Assembly (NCBI RefSeq): GCF_013204885.1 | Contig: NZ_JABMKX010000005.1 | Location: 1-64,000, forward strand | DNA length: 64,000 nucleotides | Source of the DNA: Paenibacillus tritici | Lineage (GTDB): Bacteria > Bacillota > Bacilli > Paenibacillales > Paenibacillaceae | Reading direction: 5' to 3' | Shown here: positions 26,227-33,637 of the stretch, piece by piece | Numbering within the stretch: position 1 is the stretch's first letter | Layout of the letters: every line of letters starts with the position of its first letter | Position numbers and translations under genes: made by a program | Notes under the pieces: model-generated | What the model was told of the DNA's origin: nothing | Databases searched by the model: none | The model's input: the letters and a program-made list of their open reading frames with translations, nothing else

Positions 26227-26261
26227 AAAGCCCTACCACTTGCTACAGCGGTGGGGCTTAA
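26227..26261 (+). terminator. Hairpin closing the quorum-sensing cassette
   Basis: AAGCCCTACC pairs with GGTGGGGCTT (one wobble). It is followed only by AAGC, not a T-run, so it may be a modest terminator. From here to 26411 I see no gene. Confidence 0.55.
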
Positions 26262-26411
26262 GCAATGTACATCATTCTCCACTATTAAACCAGTGTAGAT
26301 TAGTGCGACACAATTGGGTTCTGTTTGCTTTGAACGGATGCGCTTTTATATCAGACTTTGCATGATATTTTGCAGAGGGGTAGTCGACTATACTTGTTTC
26401 ATTATTCTTTA

Positions 26412-26441
26412 ACAAAAAAGGCCCGCCCTATTGGCGAACCT
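26412..26441 (-). terminator. Terminator of the 53-residue gene
   Basis: On the minus strand GGTTCGCC pairs with GGGCGGGCC (two wobbles) around AATA, followed by six T. The stem includes the last codons of the gene. Confidence 0.7.
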
Positions 26442-26589
26442 TGGTAGCAGATTGACCCTGCTTTAATTTAGCTATTGCATCGCTAACCATTTTGTCACGC
26501 TCGGGATTGGCGCCGGGCATCGATTGCTCAACGTAATGACCGCCTGCAAACCGACGAGCAGCATCATCAAGATTTATTTTCTTCTTCAT
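26428..26589 (-). CDS. Small basic protein, 53 residues, unknown
   Basis: ATG 26589 with GAGGTG 6 bp upstream, a promoter-like pair of boxes further up and a terminator at its end support a real gene that is too short for usual cutoffs. The product begins MKKKINLDDAARRFAGGHYV and ends AKLKQGQSATKVRQ. It is rich in Lys, Arg and Ala, is probably helical and has no signal or membrane segment. I do not recognise it. It lies next to the quorum-sensing cassette, on the opposite strand, and could be one of its outputs, but nothing in the sequence shows that. Confidence 0.7.
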   Translation of the reverse strand: MKKKINLDDAARRFAGGHYVEQSMPGANPERDKMVSDAIAKLKQGQSATKVRQ

Positions 26590-26610
26590 GATAATCACCT
26601 CATAAGGATA

Positions 26611-26640
26611 AGTATAGAATAATCAGGCGTTCCGCGACAA
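26611..26640 (-). promoter_or_regulatory. Promoter of the 53-residue gene
   Basis: On the minus strand TTGTCG and TATACT boxes are separated by 18 bp, about 20 bp before the gene start. Confidence 0.45.
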
Positions 26641-26854
26641 ATTCATCTATTAGCATAAATGTAGAGAAGATCCTCTTTGCACTCCCAAGAGCTACTCCTT
26701 GACCCTAATGATTCTTCATTAAGTTAACAGGCAGCTATGCTAATTAGTACAAAAGTTTCTTCGAACATTCCATTATCTTTATACCTATTTAATGTTAACC
26801 TGACCAGAGGAAAAGATCTGTATCTAACAAACATTTAGGAAAGATGGTGCTGAG

Positions 26855-27259
26855 ATGAATATCCGTTACGCTTCAAATATTGAGTTTATCACTAAGGAGA
26901 CGCTTCAAGAGTTATTTCTATCGGTAAATTGGGAGTCCGGGAAATATCCAAATGAGCTTATGCAAGCAATTCAAAACTCTCATTCAATTGTGGGAGCTTG
27001 GGATGGAGAGAAGCTCGTTGGTCTCGTAAATGCCCTGTCTGATGGTATTTTAACAGTGTATTTCCCTTATATGCTTATCAATCCCAGTTATCAGGGGAAA
27101 GGAGTAGGTAAAGAAATGATGACCACTATGCTCAATCGATATAAAGAATATAAAAATAAAGTGCTAATTTCTTATCCGAATGCAGTAGATTTCTACTTTA
27201 AGTGTGGATTTTCGAGTGAGCATGGTGCTACGCCTATGTTTATTTCAGAGTTGGTCTAA
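26855..27259 (+). CDS. GNAT-family N-acetyltransferase
   Basis: 134 residues with the acetyl-CoA-binding motif of the GNAT fold at YQGKGVGKEMMTTML (about residues 81-95), preceded by the beta4 strand (TVYFPYMLINPSYQGKG) and followed by the motif B region VDFYFKCGF. Members acetylate amines of antibiotics, amino acids or proteins; the substrate is unknown. The ribosome site is weak. The gene is AT-rich like the propeptide region, so it may have arrived with it. Confidence 0.88.
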   Translation: MNIRYASNIEFITKETLQELFLSVNWESGKYPNELMQAIQNSHSIVGAWDGEKLVGLVNALSDGILTVYFPYMLINPSYQGKGVGKEMMTTMLNRYKEYKNKVLISYPNAVDFYFKCGFSSEHGATPMFISELV

Positions 27260-27299
27260 TGCTGTACTTCTCCCGGGAATGATTCGGGCCAGCTGACTA

Positions 27300-27578
27300 T
27301 TATGAAGTCTCCCGATTACTCATTACTTCAATTAATAGGTTTGCTCCTAACTTGAACCCTTCAATAAAGGCAGCTTCCACATGCATACTGTTCACGCTGT
27401 CGCACAAGTCCAAATATTCCTCTAATTCTCGAAACACTTCTTCCCCTAACCGTTCGCGCCATTGCTGTGTCTCCGCTGTTACCTGTTTGCATGCAGAGCG
27501 ATATTCTGGATGAGATGGCACAATGGTCATATCGGGTTGAAGCTTCCCGCGGTACAAGGCTTCCAAAATTGCTGTCAT
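27300..27578 (-). CDS. Small helical protein, DUF6809-like
   Basis: 92 residues beginning MTAILEALYRGKLQPDMTIV, with a motif near residue 22 (HPEYR), a central helix (VFRELEEYLDLCDSVNSMH) and the end EAAFIEGFKLGANLLIEVM. From memory this matches short Firmicutes proteins called DUF6809; function unknown. GGGAGGA lies 5 bp before the ATG. It lies 140 bp downstream of a ribbon-helix-helix gene on the same strand; such small proteins are often found near mobile or plasmid-like genes. Confidence 0.72.
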   Translation of the reverse strand: MTAILEALYRGKLQPDMTIVPSHPEYRSACKQVTAETQQWRERLGEEVFRELEEYLDLCDSVNSMHVEAAFIEGFKLGANLLIEVMSNRETS

Positions 27579-27718
27579 ATTCGTCCTCCCACTATTATCA
27601 TCGCATCGCTTGAATGAGCTTCCTGCACATGGTAGGATATTTATGCAGTCTGCTTATCCAAGCGGTTGCGTGGTAGGAAGTAGCGGTGTTCTTTGCGGGA
27701 CTTACGCTGCTTCCTTTT

Positions 27719-27898
27719 TTATTTTTGGAGCTCGTCAAACACCTTTTCAATCCCTTTGCGGACAATTGCAGAACGTGACGTATTCAGCTTATCGGCAGCA
27801 GCATCAAGCTTGCTCATGATTTCCTGATCGACACGTATCTCAATTGTTTGGCTTTTGGGTTTGTCAGATGGTGGACGCCCTATCTTTTTGGAGGACAT
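27719..27898 (-). CDS. Ribbon-helix-helix (CopG/Arc-like) DNA-binding protein
   Basis: 59 residues from ATG 27898, with AGGAGGTGA 4 bp upstream. A basic tail (MSSKKIGRPPSDKPKS) is followed by the beta strand QTIEIRVDQ, and two helices (IMSKLDAAADKLNTSRSAIV and RKGIEKVFDELQK), which is the classic ribbon-helix-helix layout. Such proteins bind palindromes as dimers or tetramers. A perfect 40-bp palindrome sits right before the gene and covers its -10 box, so autorepression is very likely. Small RHH proteins are plasmid copy-number regulators, antitoxins or phage repressors; no toxin gene is seen directly downstream. Confidence 0.85.
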   Translation of the reverse strand: MSSKKIGRPPSDKPKSQTIEIRVDQEIMSKLDAAADKLNTSRSAIVRKGIEKVFDELQK

Positions 27899-27911
27899 CG
27901 CTTCACCTCCT

Positions 27912-27951
27912 TTTTTGTCCTGACAATAATATATTATTGTCAGGACAAAAA
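27912..27951 (-). promoter_or_regulatory. 40-bp perfect palindrome: operator of the RHH gene
   Basis: Perfect dyad symmetry over 40 bp; each arm reads TTTTTGTCCTGACAATAATA. Read leftward it includes the 17-bp spacer and the -10 box TATATT of a promoter whose -35 box is TTGACT just to the right (27952-27957 region). A regulator bound here would block transcription of the RHH gene. Confidence 0.85.
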
Positions 27952-28056
27952 GTCAATGAGTTCCTTCATGATCCCCCGCCTTATCATACGTAAAATGCGG
28001 CTAACTCCGCTGGAAGTAGAGGACTAAACAAACACAGATGTTATGACTCCGGAAAT

Positions 28057-28240
28057 AGTTGGAATTCCTCCGCTTGCTGACGAGCAAATAAACGCTGTTA
28101 AAGCAACAGTTGGAAAAACAACACTTAAATTCCCCCAATTCAGCCGCAGTAGGCAAAACTAACATAATTAGATGCCTTTTTTCCAACTACTTCCGCCTTT
28201 TCTCAGAAGTGAGCCTAATTAAGATACCTTTTTCCACTTG
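28057..28240. repeat. Four-unit intergenic repeat array B
   Basis: Forward motifs begin at 28057 (AGTTGGAATTCCTCCGCTTG) and 28108 (AGTTGGAAAAACAACACTTA); inverted motifs occupy about 28163-28189 (complement of the same type, ending TTTTTTCCAACT) and 28213-28240 (ending TTTTTCCACTTGC). Spacing is 51, 55 and 50 bp. The gap from 27952 to 28789 has no convincing gene and holds this array, a terminator-like hairpin and a foldback element. Confidence 0.7.
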
Positions 28241-28382
28241 CTTGTTTGCAGGAGAAGTTAACCTCTCATTCCTGCTCTTCGCCGCACTTTTGTCGCCACC
28301 AAGTTCCGCCCACGCTGTTGGTATAGCTCCTGCATTGCCACTCTGAACCCAAGCTTCACCGTCCTCCCCCAGCTCTTAATCC

Positions 28383-28418
28383 AAGCCCCGCCGCGCGAAG
28401 CGGCGGGGTAGCCTTTTT
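28383..28418 (+). terminator. GC-rich hairpin with T-run
   Basis: CCCCGCCGC pairs with GCGGCGGGG around GCGAA, followed shortly by CCTTTTT. No gene ends directly upstream, so it may belong to the neighbouring foldback element or mark a lost gene. Confidence 0.5.
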
Positions 28419-28431
28419 GCCCCCCCTTCAA

Positions 28432-28646
28432 GGATATGCATTGAAAGGCCCCACCCCTGGAGCGGCAGAAAGGGACGGAGGGAGATTTGGAACTGTAGGA
28501 GCGATAGCGTCCGCCTTTGTCTCCGGATGTTATCTGCTGCAAGCAATATAATCAACAACATCAGGAGACAACAGCGGCCGAAAGTTCAAAGCTCACGCAG
28601 TCCCGCCCCCCGCGCTCCCCAAGGGGTTAGCTTCCAATGCATATCC
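28432..28646. repeat. 215-bp imperfect foldback element
   Basis: The two ends share GGATATGCATTG followed by AAG, in inverted orientation (28432 and 28646 inward). Pairing continues with gaps to the centre at about 28539, where TTTGTCTCCGGATGTTAT faces ACAACATCAGGAGACAACAG. Each arm is about 105 nt. No transposase is present. This is a MITE-like or structured-RNA candidate. Confidence 0.65.
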
Positions 28647-28789
28647 CCCTCCCCCCATCACACGATAATCATTAACCCACACCCCTACGCCCAGCGCGCT
28701 TTTATGAGGAAATGATTGTATTCGTAATCCTTCGTGCCCTGTATTGTGAGGCTTGTAACCAATACAAGTTAAACGGAGGTCACAAAGGA

Positions 28790-30349
28790 ATGACAAAAAA
28801 ATCCTTCACCCTGCTCCTAAGCTCGCTGCTGACACTCAGCATGTTGTCCGCTTGCGGCGGTAACAACAACAAAGAGGCGGCAGCTACGAAAGACCCGGGC
28901 GCCAGCACCGGGACCAACACAACCGCAACCACGGACCCGGCCGCAGAGCCGGAGAAGCCGACAGAGATCAAGATTATGCTACCGCTGAACACGACAGATA
29001 CTCCGCCGGACACGATCAAGACGGAAGTGGAGAAAATAACGAATACGAAGCTGACCTATCAGTTTTTCCCGGCAGATACGTATGAAGAGAAGCTGAACTC
29101 CTCGTTCGCCACAGGCTCTCTGCCGCAGGTGACCTATCTGAAGAATCAGACGACCTTCCTGCAGATGAAGGAAGCGATCAAGGACGGGCAGTTCTGGGAG
29201 ATCGGGCCGCTCCTCAGCGAATTCCCGAACCTGAACAAGCTGAAGCCGGAGATCCTGAATAACACGAAGGTGGACGGCAAGCTCTATACCCTGTACATCG
29301 GGCGTCCGCTGGCCCGCCAGGGGATTATCTACCGCAAGGACTGGGCGGATAAGCTGGGACTGGCCGCACCCGCCAATACCGAGGAATTGTTCGCCATGGC
29401 CAAAGCCTTCACCGAGCAGGACCCGGACGGCAACGGCGTGAAGGATACCATCGGACTGGTAGACCGCAATGAGCTGGTGTATGGCGCATTCAAAACGGTC
29501 TCTTCCTGGTTCGGCACGCCGAACAACTGGGCAGAGAAGGACGGCCAGCTGGCACCGGAGTTCACCTTCCCGCAATATATCGACACGATGGATTTCTTCC
29601 GGAAGCTGCGTGAAGGCGGATACATGAACCAGGACTTCGCAGCAACCAGTAAGACGGATGCGGTGAATACGTTCGTCAGCGGCAAGGCGGGCCTCTATAT
29701 CGGCGGCTCGATGCAGGATATTGATTCCCTGAACAAGGACCTGATCAAGAACGTGCCGGATGCCGTGCTGGATACCCACAGTATGGTGGCCGGACCCGAA
29801 GGCAAGTTCGCCCAGTGGATGATTCCCGGTTATAACAACGTAGTGCTGTTCCCGAAATCTGCGGTAAAGGATGAAGCGGAGCTGAAGCAAATTCTGAAGT
29901 TCTTCGACTATATGATGACCCCTGAAGTGTCCAACCTGATGTACTGGGGCATTGAAGGCACCCATTACACCGTAGTGGACGGCAAGGCCAAGGCTACAGA
30001 CAATAAAGAGCTGATTGAACGTGAAGTCAAAGGCTTCAAGGACAGCGTCATTGGCGAATACGAAACGAACGGTATGTATCAGAGTCTGAACGTGCTGCCG
30101 GGCCGGATTCATGCGGAAGAGCTGGTGCTGGAGAATGTGAAGGTAGGGGTAGCAGATCCTACAGCAGCACTGGATTCGGCAACCTATACGTCTAAGGGTG
30201 TTGAGCTTCAGCAGATTATTACGGATGCCACTTATAAATACATGTACGGTCAGCTCGATAAGGCCGGATTCGAGAAGGAAGTCGAGAACTGGAAAAGCCG
30301 GGGCGGGGCGAACATCATCGAAGAATATAATGCCGCTTACACCAAATAA
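28790..30349 (+). CDS. Extracellular solute-binding lipoprotein (LplA/YtcQ type)
   Basis: 519 residues from ATG 28790, 9 bp after GGAGGT. The signal peptide ends in LSMLSAC, a lipobox, and a low-complexity Thr/Ala/Pro linker follows. The mature domain resembles the protein at 22224 through most of its length. It is the first gene of a five-gene operon with two permeases, a GH105 hydrolase and a GH28 pectinase, so the ligand is probably an oligogalacturonide or rhamnogalacturonan fragment. A hairpin with a T-run lies between this gene and the permeases and would keep binding-protein levels higher than permease levels. Confidence 0.92.
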   Translation: MTKKSFTLLLSSLLTLSMLSACGGNNNKEAAATKDPGASTGTNTTATTDPAAEPEKPTEIKIMLPLNTTDTPPDTIKTEVEKITNTKLTYQFFPADTYEEKLNSSFATGSLPQVTYLKNQTTFLQMKEAIKDGQFWEIGPLLSEFPNLNKLKPEILNNTKVDGKLYTLYIGRPLARQGIIYRKDWADKLGLAAPANTEELFAMAKAFTEQDPDGNGVKDTIGLVDRNELVYGAFKTVSSWFGTPNNWAEKDGQLAPEFTFPQYIDTMDFFRKLREGGYMNQDFAATSKTDAVNTFVSGKAGLYIGGSMQDIDSLNKDLIKNVPDAVLDTHSMVAGPEGKFAQWMIPGYNNVVLFPKSAVKDEAELKQILKFFDYMMTPEVSNLMYWGIEGTHYTVVDGKAKATDNKELIEREVKGFKDSVIGEYETNGMYQSLNVLPGRIHAEELVLENVKVGVADPTAALDSATYTSKGVELQQIITDATYKYMYGQLDKAGFEKEVENWKSRGGANIIEEYNAAYTK

Positions 30350-30390
30350 ACAGAGCGCAGCAGCTTTGGCTGTGAGCTGAACAGGAAGTG

Positions 30391-30424
30391 GGCTGCCTCG
30401 GGTTAGCGCTCCGGCAGCTTTTTT
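30391..30424 (+). terminator. Intra-operon attenuator after the binding-protein gene
   Basis: GGCTGCC pairs with GGCAGC(T) around a 15-nt loop, followed by T6 and C. It lies 40 nt after the binding-protein gene and 40 nt before the permease gene. Partial read-through would set the ratio of their products. Confidence 0.75.
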
Positions 30425-30463
30425 CTCCACTATAGAAGAATTTACAGAGAAAGGAAGAGAATC

Positions 30464-31432
30464 ATGCAGGAAGTTACCGCCCCGCCCCGCGCAGTTCCCG
30501 AACCGAAGCCGAAGCAATATAAGAGCAGCAGTGAGCTGAAGAAGCGGCTGTGGAGAAACAAATTACTCTATGTGATGCTGATCCCCGGCGTGCTGTATTT
30601 CATTGTCTTCAAATATTTCCCGATGTACGGGCTGATTATTTCCTTCCAGGACTACAAGCCCTACCAAGGGATTACCGGGAGCGAGTGGGTTGGAATGAAG
30701 CATTTCAGCCGCCTGTTCACCGAACCTGATTTTCTGAACATTCTGGCGAATACGCTGATTCTGTTCGGGATGAATATCCTGATTTATTTTCCGATTCCAA
30801 TTATTCTGGCCCTGATGCTTAATGAACTGAGAGGCACCTTCTTCAAAAGATTCTTCCAGACCCTGGTCTATCTGCCGCATTTCATGTCCTGGGTCATCGT
30901 CGTCTCGATCTCCTTCGTCATGGTGACGATGGACGGGGGGATCATCAACGAGCTGCTGGCCTACTTCGGATTCTCCAAAATCAATTTCCTGCTCAGCCCC
31001 GGCTGGTTCCGGCCGATGTATATCCTTCAGGTGATCTGGCGGGAAGCGGGCTGGGGGACGATTATCTATCTGGCTTCCATTGCTGCGATTGATCCCGGGC
31101 TGTATGAAGCTTCGCGCATGGACGGAGCCGGACGGCTCAGACAAGTCTGGCATATTACCCTTCCGGCCATCCGGGGAGTGATCATCACCCTGTTTATTCT
31201 GAAAATCGGTTCCGTCCTCGATCTGGGCTTCGAGCATGTCTATCTGCTGCTCAATTCCATGAACCGTGAGGTGGCGGAAATTATTGATACGTATGTCTAC
31301 ACCGCCGGACTGCGGCAAGGGCAGTTCAGCTACAGTACCGCCATTGGCTTCTTCAAGTCAATCGTGGGTCTGATCATGGTCATGACCGTCAACAAGATTT
31401 CCAAGAAAATAGGAGAAGAAGGCGTTTATTAA
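30464..31432 (+). CDS. ABC sugar permease, LplB/YteP type
   Basis: 322 residues with a cytoplasmic Pro/Lys-rich start and six membrane helices (for instance LLYVMLIPGVLYFIVFKYF). The permease EAA loop appears as YEASRMDGAGRLRQVWHITLP, the site that contacts the ATPase. No ATPase gene is nearby; such systems share a general MsmK-like ATPase encoded elsewhere. AAGGAAGAG precedes the ATG. It works with the permease directly downstream and the lipoprotein upstream for uptake of pectin-derived oligosaccharides. Confidence 0.92.
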   Translation: MQEVTAPPRAVPEPKPKQYKSSSELKKRLWRNKLLYVMLIPGVLYFIVFKYFPMYGLIISFQDYKPYQGITGSEWVGMKHFSRLFTEPDFLNILANTLILFGMNILIYFPIPIILALMLNELRGTFFKRFFQTLVYLPHFMSWVIVVSISFVMVTMDGGIINELLAYFGFSKINFLLSPGWFRPMYILQVIWREAGWGTIIYLASIAAIDPGLYEASRMDGAGRLRQVWHITLPAIRGVIITLFILKIGSVLDLGFEHVYLLLNSMNREVAEIIDTYVYTAGLRQGQFSYSTAIGFFKSIVGLIMVMTVNKISKKIGEEGVY

Positions 31433-31453
31433 TATGCCGCAGGAGGAATTGAA

Positions 31454-32329
31454 ATGGTAGAAGACCGCACGATCAGCGGCAGAATATTCTCTGCCGTCAA
31501 CTTTACGCTGCTTGCACTCATCGCGCTGGTAACAGTGCTTCCGTTCGTCCATGTAGTCGCAGGCTCCTTCACTACCAGTGCAGAGCTGGCCGCCAACAAG
31601 TTTGTGCTGATTCCCAAGGTATGGAGCTTTGAGGCTTATAAATTTATTTTCTCAACGAATACGATCTTCAGAGCGCTCGGCGTATCCATCGGGGTAACGC
31701 TGATAGGAACTCTGTTCAGTATGTTCGTCACGGCGCTGATGGCTTACGGGCTCTCCCGCAGGGATCTGGACGGCCGCCGGGTCTTCAACTTCCTGGTGGT
31801 GTTCACGATGCTGTTCCACGGCGGAATGATTCCGACGTTCCTGGTGGTGAAGGAGCTGGGACTGATCGACTCGTATGCGGCGCTTATTCTTCCGTCCGCG
31901 ATCAGTGCGTTTAATATGATTATATTGAAGAATTTTTTCCAGAACATTCCTGAAGGACTGGAGGAATCGGCCAAGATTGACGGCTGCAATGACTTCGGGA
32001 TTCTGTTCAAAATCGTACTGCCGCTGTCGCTGCCGGCGATTGCCACGATCTCCTTGTTCTATGCCGTGACGTACTGGAACACGTATATGAGCGCCATTCT
32101 GTATCTGGATAACAGCGCCAAGTGGCCGATTCAGGTCCTGCTGCGGCAGATTGTCGTGCTGGCCAGCGGGATGGATCACAGTGCAGCGCTCGATGGCACG
32201 GTGCCGCCGCCGGATCAGACGATCAAGATGGCTGTTATCGTGGTGGCTACGCTGCCGATTCTGATGGTGTATCCGTTCCTGCAAAAGCATTTTGCCAAAG
32301 GTGCGATGCTAGGCTCGATGAAGGGCTGA
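31454..32329 (+). CDS. ABC sugar permease, LplC/YtcP type
   Basis: 291 residues, six membrane helices, and an EAA loop at LEESAKIDGCNDFGILFKIV. The C-terminal half has the long loop typical of LplC proteins (SGMDHSAALDGTVPPPDQT) before the last helix. AGGAGG lies before the ATG, 21 nt after the other permease gene. The two form the heterodimeric channel of the importer. Confidence 0.92.
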   Translation: MVEDRTISGRIFSAVNFTLLALIALVTVLPFVHVVAGSFTTSAELAANKFVLIPKVWSFEAYKFIFSTNTIFRALGVSIGVTLIGTLFSMFVTALMAYGLSRRDLDGRRVFNFLVVFTMLFHGGMIPTFLVVKELGLIDSYAALILPSAISAFNMIILKNFFQNIPEGLEESAKIDGCNDFGILFKIVLPLSLPAIATISLFYAVTYWNTYMSAILYLDNSAKWPIQVLLRQIVVLASGMDHSAALDGTVPPPDQTIKMAVIVVATLPILMVYPFLQKHFAKGAMLGSMKG

Positions 32330-32397
32330 TGCTGACGGGGAAATCGCTGATGCTAAGGGAAGACCGGATATTCTGAATGATTGAAAGGGGAATAACG

Positions 32398-33513
32398 ATG
32401 ATTGGCAGTCTGCCGCAAACACCGATAGAATGGGCGCAAAAGGCCTGTGATTCATTGATGGATACGTATCAGGCGGGAGAGCTCCCGCCTGCACACCGCT
32501 GGCATTACCACCAAGGCGTATTTCTGTGCGGAATGGAGCTGCTGTGGGAGGCGGTCCGGGAAGACCGTTACATCGAATATATCCAGCAGTATGTGGATGA
32601 TCTGGTGGATGAGCAGGGGAATTTCGACTTTGCCCGCGATGAGCTGGATGCTGTACAGGCGGGGCTGCTGCTGTTCAAGCTGCATGAACGGACCGGGAAG
32701 CCGAAGTACCGGGAAGCAGCGGCCAAGCTCCGCCATCTGCTGCTGACGCTGAACCGGACCTCCGAAGGCGGGTACTGGCATAAGGATAAATATGCGAATC
32801 AGATGTGGCTTGACGGACTATATATGGCCGGGGTGTTCTCGCTGAAGTATGCGAATGCCTATGGAGAAGAGGGCCTGCGCAGCGAGGTACTGCATCAGGA
32901 GCGGCTGATGCGCAAATATATGAAGGACGAGGCCACGGGACTTCTCTACCATGCCTGGGATGAGAGCCGCAGAATGCCCTGGGCGAACCCGGATACCGGC
33001 TGCTCGCCGGAGTTCTGGAGCCGTTCGCTCGGCTGGTACGGGCTGGCGCTCTCGCAGTTTATGGATGAGTTGCCGGAGCAAGATCGGGGGCGGGTGGAGC
33101 TGGCTGCCGAGCTGAGCGGATTCGTGCAGGCGCTGATCCGCTATCAGGACCCGCAGAGCGGTCTGTGGTATCAGGTAGTCGATAAGGGAACAGAGCCGGA
33201 TAACTGGCTGGAGACCTCCGGCTCCTGCCTGTTCGTCTACACGATTGCCCGTGCGGTGAAGCTGGGCATCCTGCCCTCTTCCGTGGAGGAAGAAGCCGTA
33301 ACTGCAGCACGCAAAGGCTATGAAGGCTTAATTCAGGTGCTGCAGTGGGATGAGCAGGACCGGCTGGTTCTGCCGGATATCTGCATCGGAACCTCGGCGG
33401 GAGATTACCAGAGCTATGTCACCCGCCCGAAGGTCAGCAACGATCTGCATGGGGTGGGGGCGCTGGTTATGGCTTGTGTGGAGATGCAGGCGTTGTACCC
33501 GGCCAAAGTGTAG
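32398..33513 (+). CDS. GH105 unsaturated rhamnogalacturonyl/glucuronyl hydrolase
   Basis: 371 residues from ATG 32398, with AAAGGGG upstream. It is an (alpha/alpha)6-barrel enzyme of the YteR/YesR group: the catalytic aspartate lies in QMWLDGLYMAG (about residue 139), and aromatic substrate-binding motifs include WHYHQGVFL, EFWSRSLGWYG and LETSGSCLFVYT. The enzyme removes the unsaturated uronic acid left by pectate or rhamnogalacturonan lyases from oligosaccharides inside the cell. It follows the importer genes and precedes a GH28 gene, which fits that job. No signal peptide. Confidence 0.92.
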   Translation: MIGSLPQTPIEWAQKACDSLMDTYQAGELPPAHRWHYHQGVFLCGMELLWEAVREDRYIEYIQQYVDDLVDEQGNFDFARDELDAVQAGLLLFKLHERTGKPKYREAAAKLRHLLLTLNRTSEGGYWHKDKYANQMWLDGLYMAGVFSLKYANAYGEEGLRSEVLHQERLMRKYMKDEATGLLYHAWDESRRMPWANPDTGCSPEFWSRSLGWYGLALSQFMDELPEQDRGRVELAAELSGFVQALIRYQDPQSGLWYQVVDKGTEPDNWLETSGSCLFVYTIARAVKLGILPSSVEEEAVTAARKGYEGLIQVLQWDEQDRLVLPDICIGTSAGDYQSYVTRPKVSNDLHGVGALVMACVEMQALYPAKV

Positions 33514-33637
33514 CAGAGCCTGAGACTGGGGGTTCGGCAGAATCGTAGTGAAGCTTGAAGTGACTGTATGCGGCGGAAAGCGTAGCAAAGCTTGAGCCGC
33601 CTGAATCAGCAGCGGATTAGAATGAAGGAGGCGTACT

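Noticed and set aside
27675..27716. Rightward terminator hairpin (GGAAGTAGCG with CGCTGCTTCC and T-run)
   Set aside because: The hairpin is real but no rightward gene ends nearby and it abuts the end of the leftward RHH gene, so its role is unclear and it was not listed as a feature.
28712..28790. Upstream extension of the pectin binding-protein gene
   Set aside because: The extra 26 residues carry no signal features, while ATG 28790 has GGAGGT and a complete lipoprotein signal.
28979..30517. 512-codon leftward frame opposite the pectin binding-protein gene
   Set aside because: It mirrors codon structure of the real gene, has no ribosome site and no known domain.
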